DNA from: an uncultured Lachnospiraceae bacterium
Lineage (GTDB): Bacteria > Bacillota > Clostridia > Lachnospirales > Lachnospiraceae
NCBI GenBank assembly: GCA_945788595.1
Contig: CALZMS010000024.1
Coordinates: 1 to 9,306, forward strand
Direction: 5' to 3'
Length of the DNA stretch: 9,306 nt
Below are positions 1 through 7,252 of the stretch, one piece after another. A model generated the notes under the pieces. That model did no database searches. It was not told where the DNA came from and saw only the letters and a list, made by a program, of their open reading frames with translations. Numbering within the stretch: position 1 is the first letter of the stretch; the number at the start of each line of letters is the position of its first letter. The translations under genes were made by a program, and so were the position numbers.

Positions 1-647
1 GTATTTTCACCGGTCTGGTTCAGCGTGATCATCTCTTTGACACGAACGTATTCTTCCATGGTATGATGGCGGTTCAGATGATCCTCAGTAATGTTCAGGA
101 TCGCACTGACCTCAGGATGAAACTCCTGGATTGTTTCCAGCTGAAAGCTGCTGATTTCTGCTACAGTCACAGCCTGTTCACTCATCTTTGCAGAAACGGA
201 GGTATATGGTGTACCAATATTGCCAACCACATAAACTTCCGGATAATAATCTCTCATGATCTGTCCCAGCAGAGCTGTCGTCGTGGTCTTACCATTTGTT
301 CCGGTAATGGCAAACACTCTTCCGGCACCTGTCTGATAGGCCAATTCCACCTCACCGATCACCGGAATATCCTTTTCTTTCATCCGCAGCACCACGGGAA
401 GATCTGTGGGTACTCCCGGACTTAATACTGCCAGATCCAGAGTATCCATAACCGCGTCTGTAATCTCACCCAGAAGGATCTTGATGCTTTCAGGAGCCTT
501 CAGTCTGCTTAAGACATTGTCTTTGTCAATATTTTCATTGCCGTCATAGAGAATCACCTCTGCCTTTTTATCTGCCAGCAGATCAGCCGCCCCGATACCG
601 CTGATTCCCGTTCCGAACACCAGTACTTTTTTACCGCAAAAATCCAT
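1..647 (-). CDS. murD: UDP-N-acetylmuramoylalanine--D-glutamate ligase MurD, N-terminal half (cut by window edge)
   Basis: MurD is the cytoplasmic, ATP-dependent ligase that adds D-glutamate to UDP-MurNAc-L-alanine in peptidoglycan precursor synthesis. An uninterrupted frame of 215 codons runs from an ATG at 647 down to the left edge, so the C-terminal half lies outside. Visible features are a Rossmann-like N-terminus with GTGISGIG (residues 12-19), the Mur ligase P-loop GTNGKTT (116-122), the central-domain block EISSFQLE (164-171) and the NITEDHLNRH block (185-194), all typical of MurD. The start is fixed by a perfect AGGAGG (653-658) five bases upstream. That Shine-Dalgarno overlaps the mraY stop codon (657-659), so the two genes are likely translationally coupled. 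Only nine bases separate mraY and murD, which puts them in one transcript. The family call is secure; completeness cannot be judged here. Confidence 0.96.
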   Translation of the reverse strand, partial: MDFCGKKVLVFGTGISGIGAADLLADKKAEVILYDGNENIDKDNVLSRLKAPESIKILLGEITDAVMDTLDLAVLSPGVPTDLPVVLRMKEKDIPVIGEVELAYQTGAGRVFAITGTNGKTTTTALLGQIMRDYYPEVYVVGNIGTPYTSVSAKMSEQAVTVAEISSFQLETIQEFHPEVSAILNITEDHLNRHHTMEEYVRVKEMITLNQTGEN

Positions 648-656
648 GTTATCCTC

Positions 657-1613
657 CTACATTGCCAGAAAACCGATCATACACAGCACGGCTGTAATAA
701 TGGCAAATATAAACACAACTCTTGTCTCTGACCATCCGCAAAGCTCAAAATGATGATGGATCGGAGCCATCTTGAAAATTCTCTTACCACCGGTCTTTTT
801 AAAATAAGTAACCTGAATAATAACAGACAGTACTTCCACCACATAGATCAGACCAACGATCAGCAAAAATACCGGCATCTGCAGCATATAAGCACATCCG
901 GCCACAAAACCGCCCAAAGCCAGAGAACCGGTATCCCCCATAAACACACTGGCGGGGAAACAGTTAAAAATCAGAAATCCCAGAAGCGATCCCAGCACCG
1001 CACAGGTCATCGGTGTAATCGCTACACCTTTGGCCAGGGCTGCTACTGTAAAGAAAATAGCAACCATTACCGTCACGCTGGAAGCCAGTCCGTCCAGTCC
1101 GTCTGTAAAATTCACACCATTTACTGTCCCAATTACAACAAAAAACATAAGCGGCACCGCCAGCCACCCAATATCCAGGCAAAAACCATTCATAAAAGGA
1201 ATCTGCAATGTCAGAGAAATATCTGTATAACGGATCAAATAAAATGCAAAAACAGCTGTCACTACGATCTGAAGTGCCATTTTCTGCTTAGGCAAAAGGC
1301 CATCGGACCGTCTGAGCACCACTTTGAGAAAATCATCCAGAAAACCGATCAGACCAAAACCGAGTGTCAGAAACAACACAGGAATGATCTCCGGGTAGCT
1401 TCTTACATAAAAAAGAGATGTCACTGTCGTAGCCAGCAAAAAGATCATGCCTCCCATGGTGGGGGTACCCGCCTTTTTCAGATGAGACTGCACACCATCC
1501 ACACGTTCTGTCTGTCCTACTTTCAGTTTTCTCAAAAAAGGAATGATGAAAGGAGCTACTGCAACACTGATCACAAACGCCACAAGCGCCGGTATCACTA
1601 AAAACTTATCCAT
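657..1613 (-). CDS. mraY: Phospho-N-acetylmuramoyl-pentapeptide-transferase MraY (lipid I synthase)
   Basis: MraY is the integral membrane enzyme that transfers phospho-MurNAc-pentapeptide from UDP to undecaprenyl phosphate, giving lipid I on the inner face of the membrane. The 318-residue product is close to the size of Firmicutes homologues and is hydrophobic throughout, with about ten membrane segments. Family motifs are the Asp pair in FLDDFLKV (D93, D94), NFTDGLDGL (168-176), FMGDTGSLALGG (224-235) and the histidine triplet HHH (286-288) in APIHHHFE. I chose the ATG at 1613 because MDKFLVIPAL matches the usual N-terminus and GAGG lies about ten bases upstream. The frame stays open to a TTG at 1706, but that extension crosses the predicted promoter and hairpin and has no Shine-Dalgarno. 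The upstream PBP gene ends 111 bases away. An internal promoter lies in that gap, so mraY may be expressed apart from the genes before it. Confidence 0.97.
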   Translation of the reverse strand: MDKFLVIPALVAFVISVAVAPFIIPFLRKLKVGQTERVDGVQSHLKKAGTPTMGGMIFLLATTVTSLFYVRSYPEIIPVLFLTLGFGLIGFLDDFLKVVLRRSDGLLPKQKMALQIVVTAVFAFYLIRYTDISLTLQIPFMNGFCLDIGWLAVPLMFFVVIGTVNGVNFTDGLDGLASSVTVMVAIFFTVAALAKGVAITPMTCAVLGSLLGFLIFNCFPASVFMGDTGSLALGGFVAGCAYMLQMPVFLLIVGLIYVVEVLSVIIQVTYFKKTGGKRIFKMAPIHHHFELCGWSETRVVFIFAIITAVLCMIGFLAM

Positions 1614-1640
1614 ATTCTTTAACCTCTGTTTCATATGCTT

Positions 1641-1658
1641 CCACCGCAAAAGCGGCGG
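1641..1658 (-). other. Small hairpin in the mraY 5' leader
   Basis: Bases 1641-1647 and 1652-1658 form a 7-bp stem with a four-base loop. In the minus-strand RNA the stem is complete, with one G-U wobble; in a plus-strand RNA the same position is an A-C mismatch. The helix therefore fits a transcript of the mraY direction. It lies downstream of the predicted internal promoter and about 28 bases before the mraY start codon. No U-tract follows it on the minus strand, so it does not look like a terminator. A role in mRNA stability or translation is only inference. Confidence 0.45.
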
Positions 1659-1684
1659 CGTTTTCTTTTGTTGGATTCTTCCAC

Positions 1685-1713
1685 AGTATAATGCTTTTTG
1701 TGCCAATTATCAA
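1685..1713 (-). promoter_or_regulatory. Putative sigma-A-type promoter for mraY-murD
   Basis: On the minus strand, TTGATA (1708-1713) is separated by exactly 17 bases from TATACT (1685-1690). Each hexamer is one base from the housekeeping consensus. The promoter sits just after the TGA of the second PBP gene (1725-1727) and would give a leader of roughly 65 bases before the mraY ATG. It was found by eye and there is no expression evidence, but a near-consensus match in a non-coding gap is better than expected by chance. Confidence 0.65.
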
Positions 1714-1724
1714 CCGTTTTATCC

Positions 1725-3473
1725 TCAGTCTGTCCCCTCCGTGTTTTTTTCAATTTCCAGGTACGGCAGGATATTCAGAAAAATATCCCGCACCACCGGA
1801 GCTGCGATGGTACCGCCGTAATAAATTCCCTGGGGATCCTCAATAATGCACATTGCCAGAATTTCCGGGGCATCCGCCGGGGCAAAACCAATAAAAGAAG
1901 CGATATAGCGATGTGCACTTCTGGGCAGTGTCTGTGATGTGGCTGTTTTCCCGCCGATAGCATACCCTTCAATGTACGCTTTGCTTCCCCCGCCTTCTGA
2001 TACTACCTTTTCCAAAGCATACTGCATAGTCTGGGATGTTTTTTCACTGACGACCTGTTCTGTTCTGTCCCAGGTCAGTATATTCTCCCTGCTTCCGTCC
2101 GCACTGGTCAGCTTCATGCCGATATGTGGAGTGACCATATGACCGCCATTGATCAGAGCACTTACGGTGGCCGCCATTCGCACAGGTGTTACCTGAAAAG
2201 ACTGACCAAAAGCCATAGTTGCCAGCTCTACAGGGCCGATATCCTCCAGCTGATGCATGATCGTGCCTGCCTCACCCGGCAGGTCTATGCCCGTTTTCTC
2301 CAGAAGCCCAAACCGTTCAAAGCATTCATAAAACGTCTCCGCTCCCAGGCGCTGGGCCACATCCATAAACACCGGATTGCAGGAATTTTCTATTCCCTGC
2401 AGAAAAGTTTCTGCTCCATGTCCTGTGCGTTTGTGACAATGGATCCTCCTGTCTTCCACAACGCGATACCCATTACAGAAAAACTGATCTTCCAGTGTTA
2501 CTTTTCCATATTCAAGCGCAGCACTGGCTGTAATGATCTTAAAAGCGGATCCCGGTTCATACGTATCACTCAGGCAGGGATTTCTCCACATGGCATTCAA
2601 AAGTTCCGTTTTTTCTTTTTCCTCCAGCTCTTCAGAATTATCCGGTAATGTATAGGGATCGTTCAGGTCAAACTCCGGTGTATTCACCATAGCATAAATT
2701 TCTCCGTTTTGAGGATTCATCAGGAGGATCGATACTCTGTCAGCCTGCTTTTCCTCCAGTACCTTCTGGGCCGCCTGCTGGGCATAGCTTAGCATATTCA
2801 GATCAAGACTTGTGGTCAGATCCCATCCGTCTATTGCATCGATCCTGCTTTCTCCCATATCGGAAAGATCCACTCCTTTGGCATCAGTAAGACTTAAAAT
2901 TGTGCCGTTCGTCCCCTTCAGCCAGGAATCATACTCTACTTCCAGGCCGATAATGCCCTGATTATCTGCCCCTGTAAATCCCAGAACTCTGGAAGCCAGC
3001 TGCCCGTAGGGATATGTTCTTTTATAGTCTTCATCCACTTTTACGCCGGAAAGGCCAAGCTTCCGAATACTGTCCCCCGTCTCCTTATCCACATTGGAAG
3101 CGATCCGTTCCATGGATGAATTTTTTTCTACTTTTTTCCGAACCTTTTCTTCCTCCATACCCAGTTTCTCTGAAAGTACATGGATCACTTCTTCGGCATC
3201 ACGAATCTGACTGTGTACTACAGAAACTGTAGTCACTGCCCGGTTATCTGCCAGGACTTTACCGTTTCTGTCCAGTATTTTTCCCCGGGCTGCTTTTACA
3301 GGACGTTCTCTCTCATGAAGCTTCTGTGCTTTTTCACTGTAATATTCTCCCCGGATCACCATAAGATATGTCAGTCTGCACCCCAGAAGAAAAAGACAGC
3401 CAAGGAATAAAAAGCACAGCAGACGCACCTTTTTTCGGTGAAATATTTTGTTTGTATCCACAAAAAACCCCAC
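1725..3473 (-). CDS. Class B penicillin-binding protein (transpeptidase), SpoVD/FtsI family, second of two
   Basis: A membrane-anchored D,D-transpeptidase that would cross-link peptidoglycan outside the membrane, 582 residues long. A short basic N-terminus is followed by one membrane segment (about 16-39), a PBP dimerisation-type domain (about 55-220) and a transpeptidase domain (about 245-570). Active-site motifs are SAFK (nucleophile S309, K312), SCN (364-366) and, unusually, KTAT (509-512) where KTGT is normal. It ends soon after the transpeptidase domain and has no C-terminal PASTA repeat. In Bacillus this position, second PBP before mraY, belongs to spoVD, the spore-cortex PBP. That equivalence rests on synteny only, so I give no symbol. 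The start is uncertain: the GTG at 3473 lies inside the 3' arm of a terminator hairpin and has only a weak GGA upstream; an in-frame GTG at 3461, just after the U-tract, is the main alternative. Neither changes the domains. Confidence 0.92.
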   Translation of the reverse strand: MGFFVDTNKIFHRKKVRLLCFLFLGCLFLLGCRLTYLMVIRGEYYSEKAQKLHERERPVKAARGKILDRNGKVLADNRAVTTVSVVHSQIRDAEEVIHVLSEKLGMEEEKVRKKVEKNSSMERIASNVDKETGDSIRKLGLSGVKVDEDYKRTYPYGQLASRVLGFTGADNQGIIGLEVEYDSWLKGTNGTILSLTDAKGVDLSDMGESRIDAIDGWDLTTSLDLNMLSYAQQAAQKVLEEKQADRVSILLMNPQNGEIYAMVNTPEFDLNDPYTLPDNSEELEEKEKTELLNAMWRNPCLSDTYEPGSAFKIITASAALEYGKVTLEDQFFCNGYRVVEDRRIHCHKRTGHGAETFLQGIENSCNPVFMDVAQRLGAETFYECFERFGLLEKTGIDLPGEAGTIMHQLEDIGPVELATMAFGQSFQVTPVRMAATVSALINGGHMVTPHIGMKLTSADGSRENILTWDRTEQVVSEKTSQTMQYALEKVVSEGGGSKAYIEGYAIGGKTATSQTLPRSAHRYIASFIGFAPADAPEILAMCIIEDPQGIYYGGTIAAPVVRDIFLNILPYLEIEKNTEGTD

Positions 3474-3512
3474 AGGCTTTATCCATTTAATTTATGGATT
3501 TTTCCGTGGGGT
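3462..3512 (-). terminator. Rho-independent terminator between the two PBP genes
   Basis: In the minus-strand RNA, ACCCCAC (3506-3512) pairs with GTGGGGT (3467-3473). The stem can be extended by two G-C pairs across a single-base bulge. An inner hairpin is formed by ATCCAT (3494-3499) and ATGGAT (3481-3486). The outer stem is followed at once by a run of Ts (3462-3467). The structure starts six bases after the stop codon of the 754-residue PBP gene (3519-3521). Its 3' arm contains the GTG at 3473, the first possible start of the next gene. It should end, or weaken, transcription coming from the mraZ promoter. Confidence 0.82.
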
Positions 3513-3518
3513 TATTCA

Positions 3519-5783
3519 TCAGTTAATCAGATTTGTATCATCGTTTGCAATACCGTCATCTTCCAGCTGTTCGCCGCCGGTAATTTTTTCTGTATCCTGG
3601 AGCGGTACGGCAAGATCCGTATTATCTGCCTCCTGCGGGGGAGCAGCATCGGGGTCATTCAGAAGATCTGTGCCGGTCTGTCCCTGTGTGGTATCCGTCT
3701 CTGTATCTGTCTCTGTGTCCGGATCCGTTGTTGTCGTATCAATGGTTCCTGCAAGACCTGCTTCCTGAGCAGCTGCTTCAGAAGCAGCTTTCTCTTCTGC
3801 CGCTTTTTCCTGCTTCAACTGTTCCCCATACATATACTCAACCATTTCGTTGAAAATTCTGACAGAATTAATTTCTTTCTTTTCTTCCTCATCCGGGAAA
3901 ATATTCATATAGGGCAAAAGTTCCTGCATGATTTCTCTGGCCAGCCACTGTGGATAACGGCTGTCTGCCTGCGATGCAGCATTCGGTTCATCCACCACAA
4001 CATATACCACTACTTCCGGATCATTCAGCGGTGCAAAGCCAATAAAGGAAACAAGATATTTTCCTTTATTCGCTGTACCCATCTTCTGCGCAGTACCGGT
4101 TTTTCCACCCATACTGTAACCATTGACTTTGGCATATTTACCTGTTCCGTCTGATGCGGTGACTGTTCCCAGATATTCTCTGACAAGGTCAGAAACTTCC
4201 GAGGATACCACCTGACGGACCACAGTGGGCTCAAAAGACTGTTCCACAGCACCGGTATTGCTGATAATTTCTTTCATGACCGATGGCTTATACAGGTATC
4301 CCCCATTGATACAGGCACTGAACGCATTGATCTCCTGCAGCATAGTACAGGTAAAGCCCTGTCCAAAAGAGGAAGAAGCCAGTTCTGTTACGCCCATGGA
4401 ATCTTCAGTAAAGATAATACCGGAAGCTTCACCGGGAAGATCGATACCCGTTCGGCTGCCGAAACTGAAATTTTTCTGATACTGTAGGAATTGTTTAGCT
4501 CCCAATGCCGCGCCGATCTGCATTAAAGCATCATTGCATGAATTTTTCAGGGCATCTGCCAGCGTCTGTTCTCCATGCCGTCTCGGATAGACGCTGCACT
4601 TGATCATACTGTCTCCAAATTTTTCATAACCGTCACAGAGAAATACAGCCTCTTCTGAAACATCATCACTGTCCAGAGCCGAAGCAATCGTCATAGGCTT
4701 AAAAGTAGATCCCGGCTCAAAGGGTGTACTGATACAGTAATTCTGCCAGATTTCCTGCAGTTTTTCCAGCATCTTATCCTCGGACATAAGTGCCAGTTCT
4801 TCTTCTGAATAGAACAAAGACAGGTCACGGGGCAAATTCAGGTCATACGGCTTTGAACTGGCCATAGCCAGAATTTCTCCACTCTTGGGATTTTGCACCA
4901 CCACACCGATATTCGCTGCACCATCACTGCCGTTTGGACCATTTGACAAAGCTTTCCAAAGATAGGCTATCTTTTCTTCAACGATTTTCTGAATGTTGGC
5001 ATCTATGGCAGAGACCACCGTGGACCCATCTTTTGGTTCAATGATGGTCTGCTGCGTTGTATCATCTTCGGTAATATAGCCATACTGACGTCCATTGGTA
5101 CCATTTAATACACTTCCATAGTAACCTTCGATTCCCCAGTCGGCTGTCGTTCCATCGTAGGTAAAACCAATAACATCACAGGCCAGAGAATTCAGAGGAT
5201 AGATTCTCTTATAGGTTTCCTCAAACCACACACCTTTGACCTTTTTCCGCTCTTCCAGCTGTTCACTCGTAAGTTTTTCCTTATCTTCACCTTCCGGAGA
5301 TACGTAAGCTTCAAAAGCCTTTTTCTGTTCAATGGTCACTTCTTTCTGCAGGATCTGGTACTGACTGTTTTTTGTTTTCTCAGAAGTCAGCCGTCCCCTC
5401 ACATTGCTTTCGTCCACGCCAAAATATTTTTTCAGCGCAGCGATGGTTGGCTCTGCATACTCTGCCTTTGTATTAACCACCTTACAGTCCAGTATCAGAT
5501 TGTATACTTTCTCACTGGTAGCCAATACGGTTCCGTTGGTATCCAGAATATCTCCTCTTTTAAAAGGAATTGTCTTGCTCGAATACTGCTGCTGGGATTG
5601 TGTCAGGACCTTTTTTTTATAGGCATCACCATCCTGCGCATTAATCACTGTAATACGAATCGCCAAACCGACAAAAGCCAGTATGACTATCGCAAACAGT
5701 CCTACCAGCTTTGTTCTCATTGTAGCGTTCAGTTTTCGTTCCGAAACGGGGTCTTTTCTCCTCCGTCTGTTTTTTACTGCCAC
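3519..5783 (-). CDS. ftsI: Class B penicillin-binding protein (septal transpeptidase), FtsI/PbpB position, with long acidic C-terminal tail
   Basis: A bitopic D,D-transpeptidase expected to cross-link septal peptidoglycan with FtsL and FtsW partners. The 754-residue product has a very basic N-terminus (RRRRK at 6-10), one membrane segment (about 26-48), a PBP dimerisation domain (about 65-250) and a transpeptidase domain (about 285-625). All three active-site motifs are intact: STFK (S359, K362), SCN (415-417) and KTGT (561-564). After about residue 630 comes a roughly 125-residue low-complexity tail: first Glu/Lys/Ala-rich, then Asp/Glu/Thr-rich with TETD repeats. No PASTA repeat is visible, although B. 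subtilis PbpB carries them. The start is GTG with GAGG seven bases upstream (5791-5794). It lies 20 bases after the FtsL-like gene and is followed by a terminator. The ftsI symbol rests on family plus its place right after ftsL; a dedicated sporulation or elongation role cannot be excluded. Confidence 0.94.
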   Translation of the reverse strand: MAVKNRRRRKDPVSERKLNATMRTKLVGLFAIVILAFVGLAIRITVINAQDGDAYKKKVLTQSQQQYSSKTIPFKRGDILDTNGTVLATSEKVYNLILDCKVVNTKAEYAEPTIAALKKYFGVDESNVRGRLTSEKTKNSQYQILQKEVTIEQKKAFEAYVSPEGEDKEKLTSEQLEERKKVKGVWFEETYKRIYPLNSLACDVIGFTYDGTTADWGIEGYYGSVLNGTNGRQYGYITEDDTTQQTIIEPKDGSTVVSAIDANIQKIVEEKIAYLWKALSNGPNGSDGAANIGVVVQNPKSGEILAMASSKPYDLNLPRDLSLFYSEEELALMSEDKMLEKLQEIWQNYCISTPFEPGSTFKPMTIASALDSDDVSEEAVFLCDGYEKFGDSMIKCSVYPRRHGEQTLADALKNSCNDALMQIGAALGAKQFLQYQKNFSFGSRTGIDLPGEASGIIFTEDSMGVTELASSSFGQGFTCTMLQEINAFSACINGGYLYKPSVMKEIISNTGAVEQSFEPTVVRQVVSSEVSDLVREYLGTVTASDGTGKYAKVNGYSMGGKTGTAQKMGTANKGKYLVSFIGFAPLNDPEVVVYVVVDEPNAASQADSRYPQWLAREIMQELLPYMNIFPDEEEKKEINSVRIFNEMVEYMYGEQLKQEKAAEEKAASEAAAQEAGLAGTIDTTTTDPDTETDTETDTTQGQTGTDLLNDPDAAPPQEADNTDLAVPLQDTEKITGGEQLEDDGIANDDTNLIN
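3691..3726. repeat. 12-bp in-frame tandem repeat in the PBP tail
   Basis: Two near-identical 12-base units (3691-3702 and 3703-3714, one mismatch) are followed by a degenerate third. On the coding (minus) strand they encode the Thr/Glu/Asp repeats of the first PBP's C-terminal tail. Their length is a multiple of three, so gain or loss of a unit would keep the frame. Length variation between strains would be unsurprising. Confidence 0.6.
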
Positions 5784-5803
5784 ACGCTTACCTCATTTAT
5801 TTC

Positions 5804-6313
5804 TTATTTTTCTCCGGGCACATCACTGTACTGACGTACATATCCGCTGCCATCGGCATTGTATGAAATGATCTGTTCCTCGTTCGGATAATGCATACCA
5901 AGCTTCTCTGTAGCTGTCTCATAGATCTGTGTCAGGTCTACCGATGCTTCATAGGAATTCTCCAAAGCATCATTGTCTGATTTCAGATCATTGAGATTTG
6001 TCTGCAAAGACGCTATCTTTTTGGTCTGTCTGGTAATTTCTGTCTTAAGCTGAACGTAGGAAACACACATGAACATAGCCATGACAGACATTGCCGACAG
6101 GAATACGACAAATCCACGGCTCATGCTCATGGCTTTTGTTCTGTTTTTTCTGGTTTTGCTGCTGACCTGCCGTTTTCTGGTCTGCTCCTCTTCCCACTGG
6201 GCAGGAGCTACCCGAACGGTATTGCCATCCACATAATACCCTGTGTTATCACTGATGTCAACACTGTGTGATCTTCTATATACTGTACTCACCCGATCTA
6301 CCACCTGATCCAT
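5804..6313 (-). CDS. ftsL: FtsL-like bitopic cell division protein
   Basis: A small bitopic protein expected to act in the divisome with FtsB/DivIC-type and FtsQ/DivIB-type partners and to help activate the septal PBP-FtsW pair. The 169 residues comprise a roughly 66-residue cytoplasmic N-terminus that becomes very basic before the membrane, one membrane segment (about 67-86), a coiled-coil-like stretch (about 88-120) and a short extracytoplasmic end containing EKLGM (136-140), a block common in FtsL/DivIC-type proteins. FtsL sequences diverge strongly, so the call rests on topology plus position between rsmH and the first PBP, as in other dcw clusters. The ATG shares one base with the rsmH stop (TAATG), which suggests translational coupling; no strong separate Shine-Dalgarno is visible. 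The N-terminus is longer than in the 117-residue B. subtilis FtsL. Confidence 0.82.
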   Translation of the reverse strand: MDQVVDRVSTVYRRSHSVDISDNTGYYVDGNTVRVAPAQWEEEQTRKRQVSSKTRKNRTKAMSMSRGFVVFLSAMSVMAMFMCVSYVQLKTEITRQTKKIASLQTNLNDLKSDNDALENSYEASVDLTQIYETATEKLGMHYPNEEQIISYNADGSGYVRQYSDVPGEK

Positions 6314-7251
6314 TATTTTGTGCGCTCAAACACACGAAGTTTAGCGCTCTTTGAACGCGGGTTTTCTTCCATTTCCTTTTCGTCCGGAAGTATGGGTTTT
6401 CTTGTAATCACTCTTCCCTTTGACGTTCTTCCACAGACGCATACCGGGAAACTCGGCGGACAAATACACGGATTTTCATTTTTCCTGAAAATGGATTTTA
6501 CTATACGGTCTTCCAGCGAGTGGAAGGTAATGATACAGATACGGCCTCCATCGTTCAAAAAGCCGATCATATCATCCAGAGACTCTTCCAGAACAGTCAG
6601 TTCCTGATTTAATTCAATGCGAAGCGCCTGAAAGGTCTTTTTAGCGGGATGACCACCCTTAGCCCTTACCTTCATCGGAATGGCCTGTTTGATGATCTCG
6701 ACGAGTTCTCCGGTGGTACGGATTGGATCCTTCTGCCGGGCTATGCAAATATGCTTGGCAATATTCCTGGCGAACTGATCCTCACCGTAATCCCGGATCA
6801 CTCTGTATAATTCACTTTCAGTATATTCATTTACAATATCCCCTGCTGTTTTTTCCTGTCGCTGATCCATGCGCATATCCAGCGGTGCATCAAATCGATA
6901 GGTAAACCCTCTGTCAGCCTCATCCAGCTGATATGAGGACACTCCCAGATCAAGAACTATACCGTCCACGCCACTGACTCCCCTCTTCTGCAGTTCGCGG
7001 ACCATATGGCAGTAATTGCTGCGGATGATCGTGACCTTTTCCCCAAAAGGTGCCAAACGTTCACCGGCAGCCTGAATCGCTGCTGCATCCTGATCTATTC
7101 CAAAAAATCTCCCCGTGGCGGATAACTGTCTGCAAACCTCGGATGCATGTCCGGCGCCTCCAAGAGTACCGTCCACGTATGTTCCATCCGGTCTGATGTT
7201 CAGATTATCAATGGTTTCCTTCAGTAAAACCGATGTGTGCTTGAATTCCAT
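6313..7251 (-). CDS. rsmH: 16S rRNA (cytosine(1402)-N(4))-methyltransferase RsmH (MraW)
   Basis: RsmH uses S-adenosylmethionine to methylate N4 of C1402 in the decoding centre of 16S rRNA. The 312-residue product is of normal family length. The N-terminus [10 protein letters not shown] is typical, followed by the SAM-binding block DGTLGGAGH (27-35), GIDQD (51-55), [11 protein letters not shown] (100-110), FQALRIELN (207-215), ITFHSLEDR (241-249) and the C-terminal [14 protein letters not shown] block. A CIC...CVC pair of cysteine clusters (262-264 and 271-273) lies near the end; I believe this is common in Firmicutes homologues and would not treat it as a novelty. The gene begins one base after the mraZ stop and its own stop overlaps the start of the FtsL-like gene, so mraZ, rsmH and ftsL are tightly coupled. 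Confidence 0.98.
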   Translation of the reverse strand: MEFKHTSVLLKETIDNLNIRPDGTYVDGTLGGAGHASEVCRQLSATGRFFGIDQDAAAIQAAGERLAPFGEKVTIIRSNYCHMVRELQKRGVSGVDGIVLDLGVSSYQLDEADRGFTYRFDAPLDMRMDQRQEKTAGDIVNEYTESELYRVIRDYGEDQFARNIAKHICIARQKDPIRTTGELVEIIKQAIPMKVRAKGGHPAKKTFQALRIELNQELTVLEESLDDMIGFLNDGGRICIITFHSLEDRIVKSIFRKNENPCICPPSFPVCVCGRTSKGRVITRKPILPDEKEMEENPRSKSAKLRVFERTK

Positions 7252-7252
7252 A

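Noticed and set aside
750..1601. A 283-codon open frame on the plus strand opposite mraY
   Set aside because: It lies entirely antisense to a clear mraY. Its translation is rich in His, Gln, Lys and Cys with no domain-like pattern, as expected from a shadow of hydrophobic codons.
1641..1670. Plus-strand terminator (hairpin followed by TTTTCTTTT)
   Set aside because: In plus-strand RNA the stem has an internal A-C mismatch, and no plus-strand gene exists here to terminate.
1614..1706. N-terminal extension of mraY from the TTG at 1706
   Set aside because: It has no Shine-Dalgarno and runs across the predicted promoter and hairpin. The normal MraY N-terminus begins at the ATG at 1613, which has a ribosome site.
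3474..3600. A separate sigma-A or sigma-E promoter just before the second PBP
   Set aside because: TTGCAA and GATACA-like words occur, but spacing and partner hexamers do not fit either class, and they lie within the coding end of the first PBP.
3438..4154. A 238-codon plus-strand frame opposite the first PBP tail
   Set aside because: It is antisense to the PBP, Cys/Phe/Ile-rich without motifs, and crosses the terminator region. It is a shadow frame.
5608..5619. Run of eight As in the coding strand of the first PBP (A AAA AAG heptamer) as a programmed frameshift site
   Set aside because: It encodes ordinary consecutive lysines near the N-terminus. There is no sensible alternative-frame product, and I saw no stimulatory structure.
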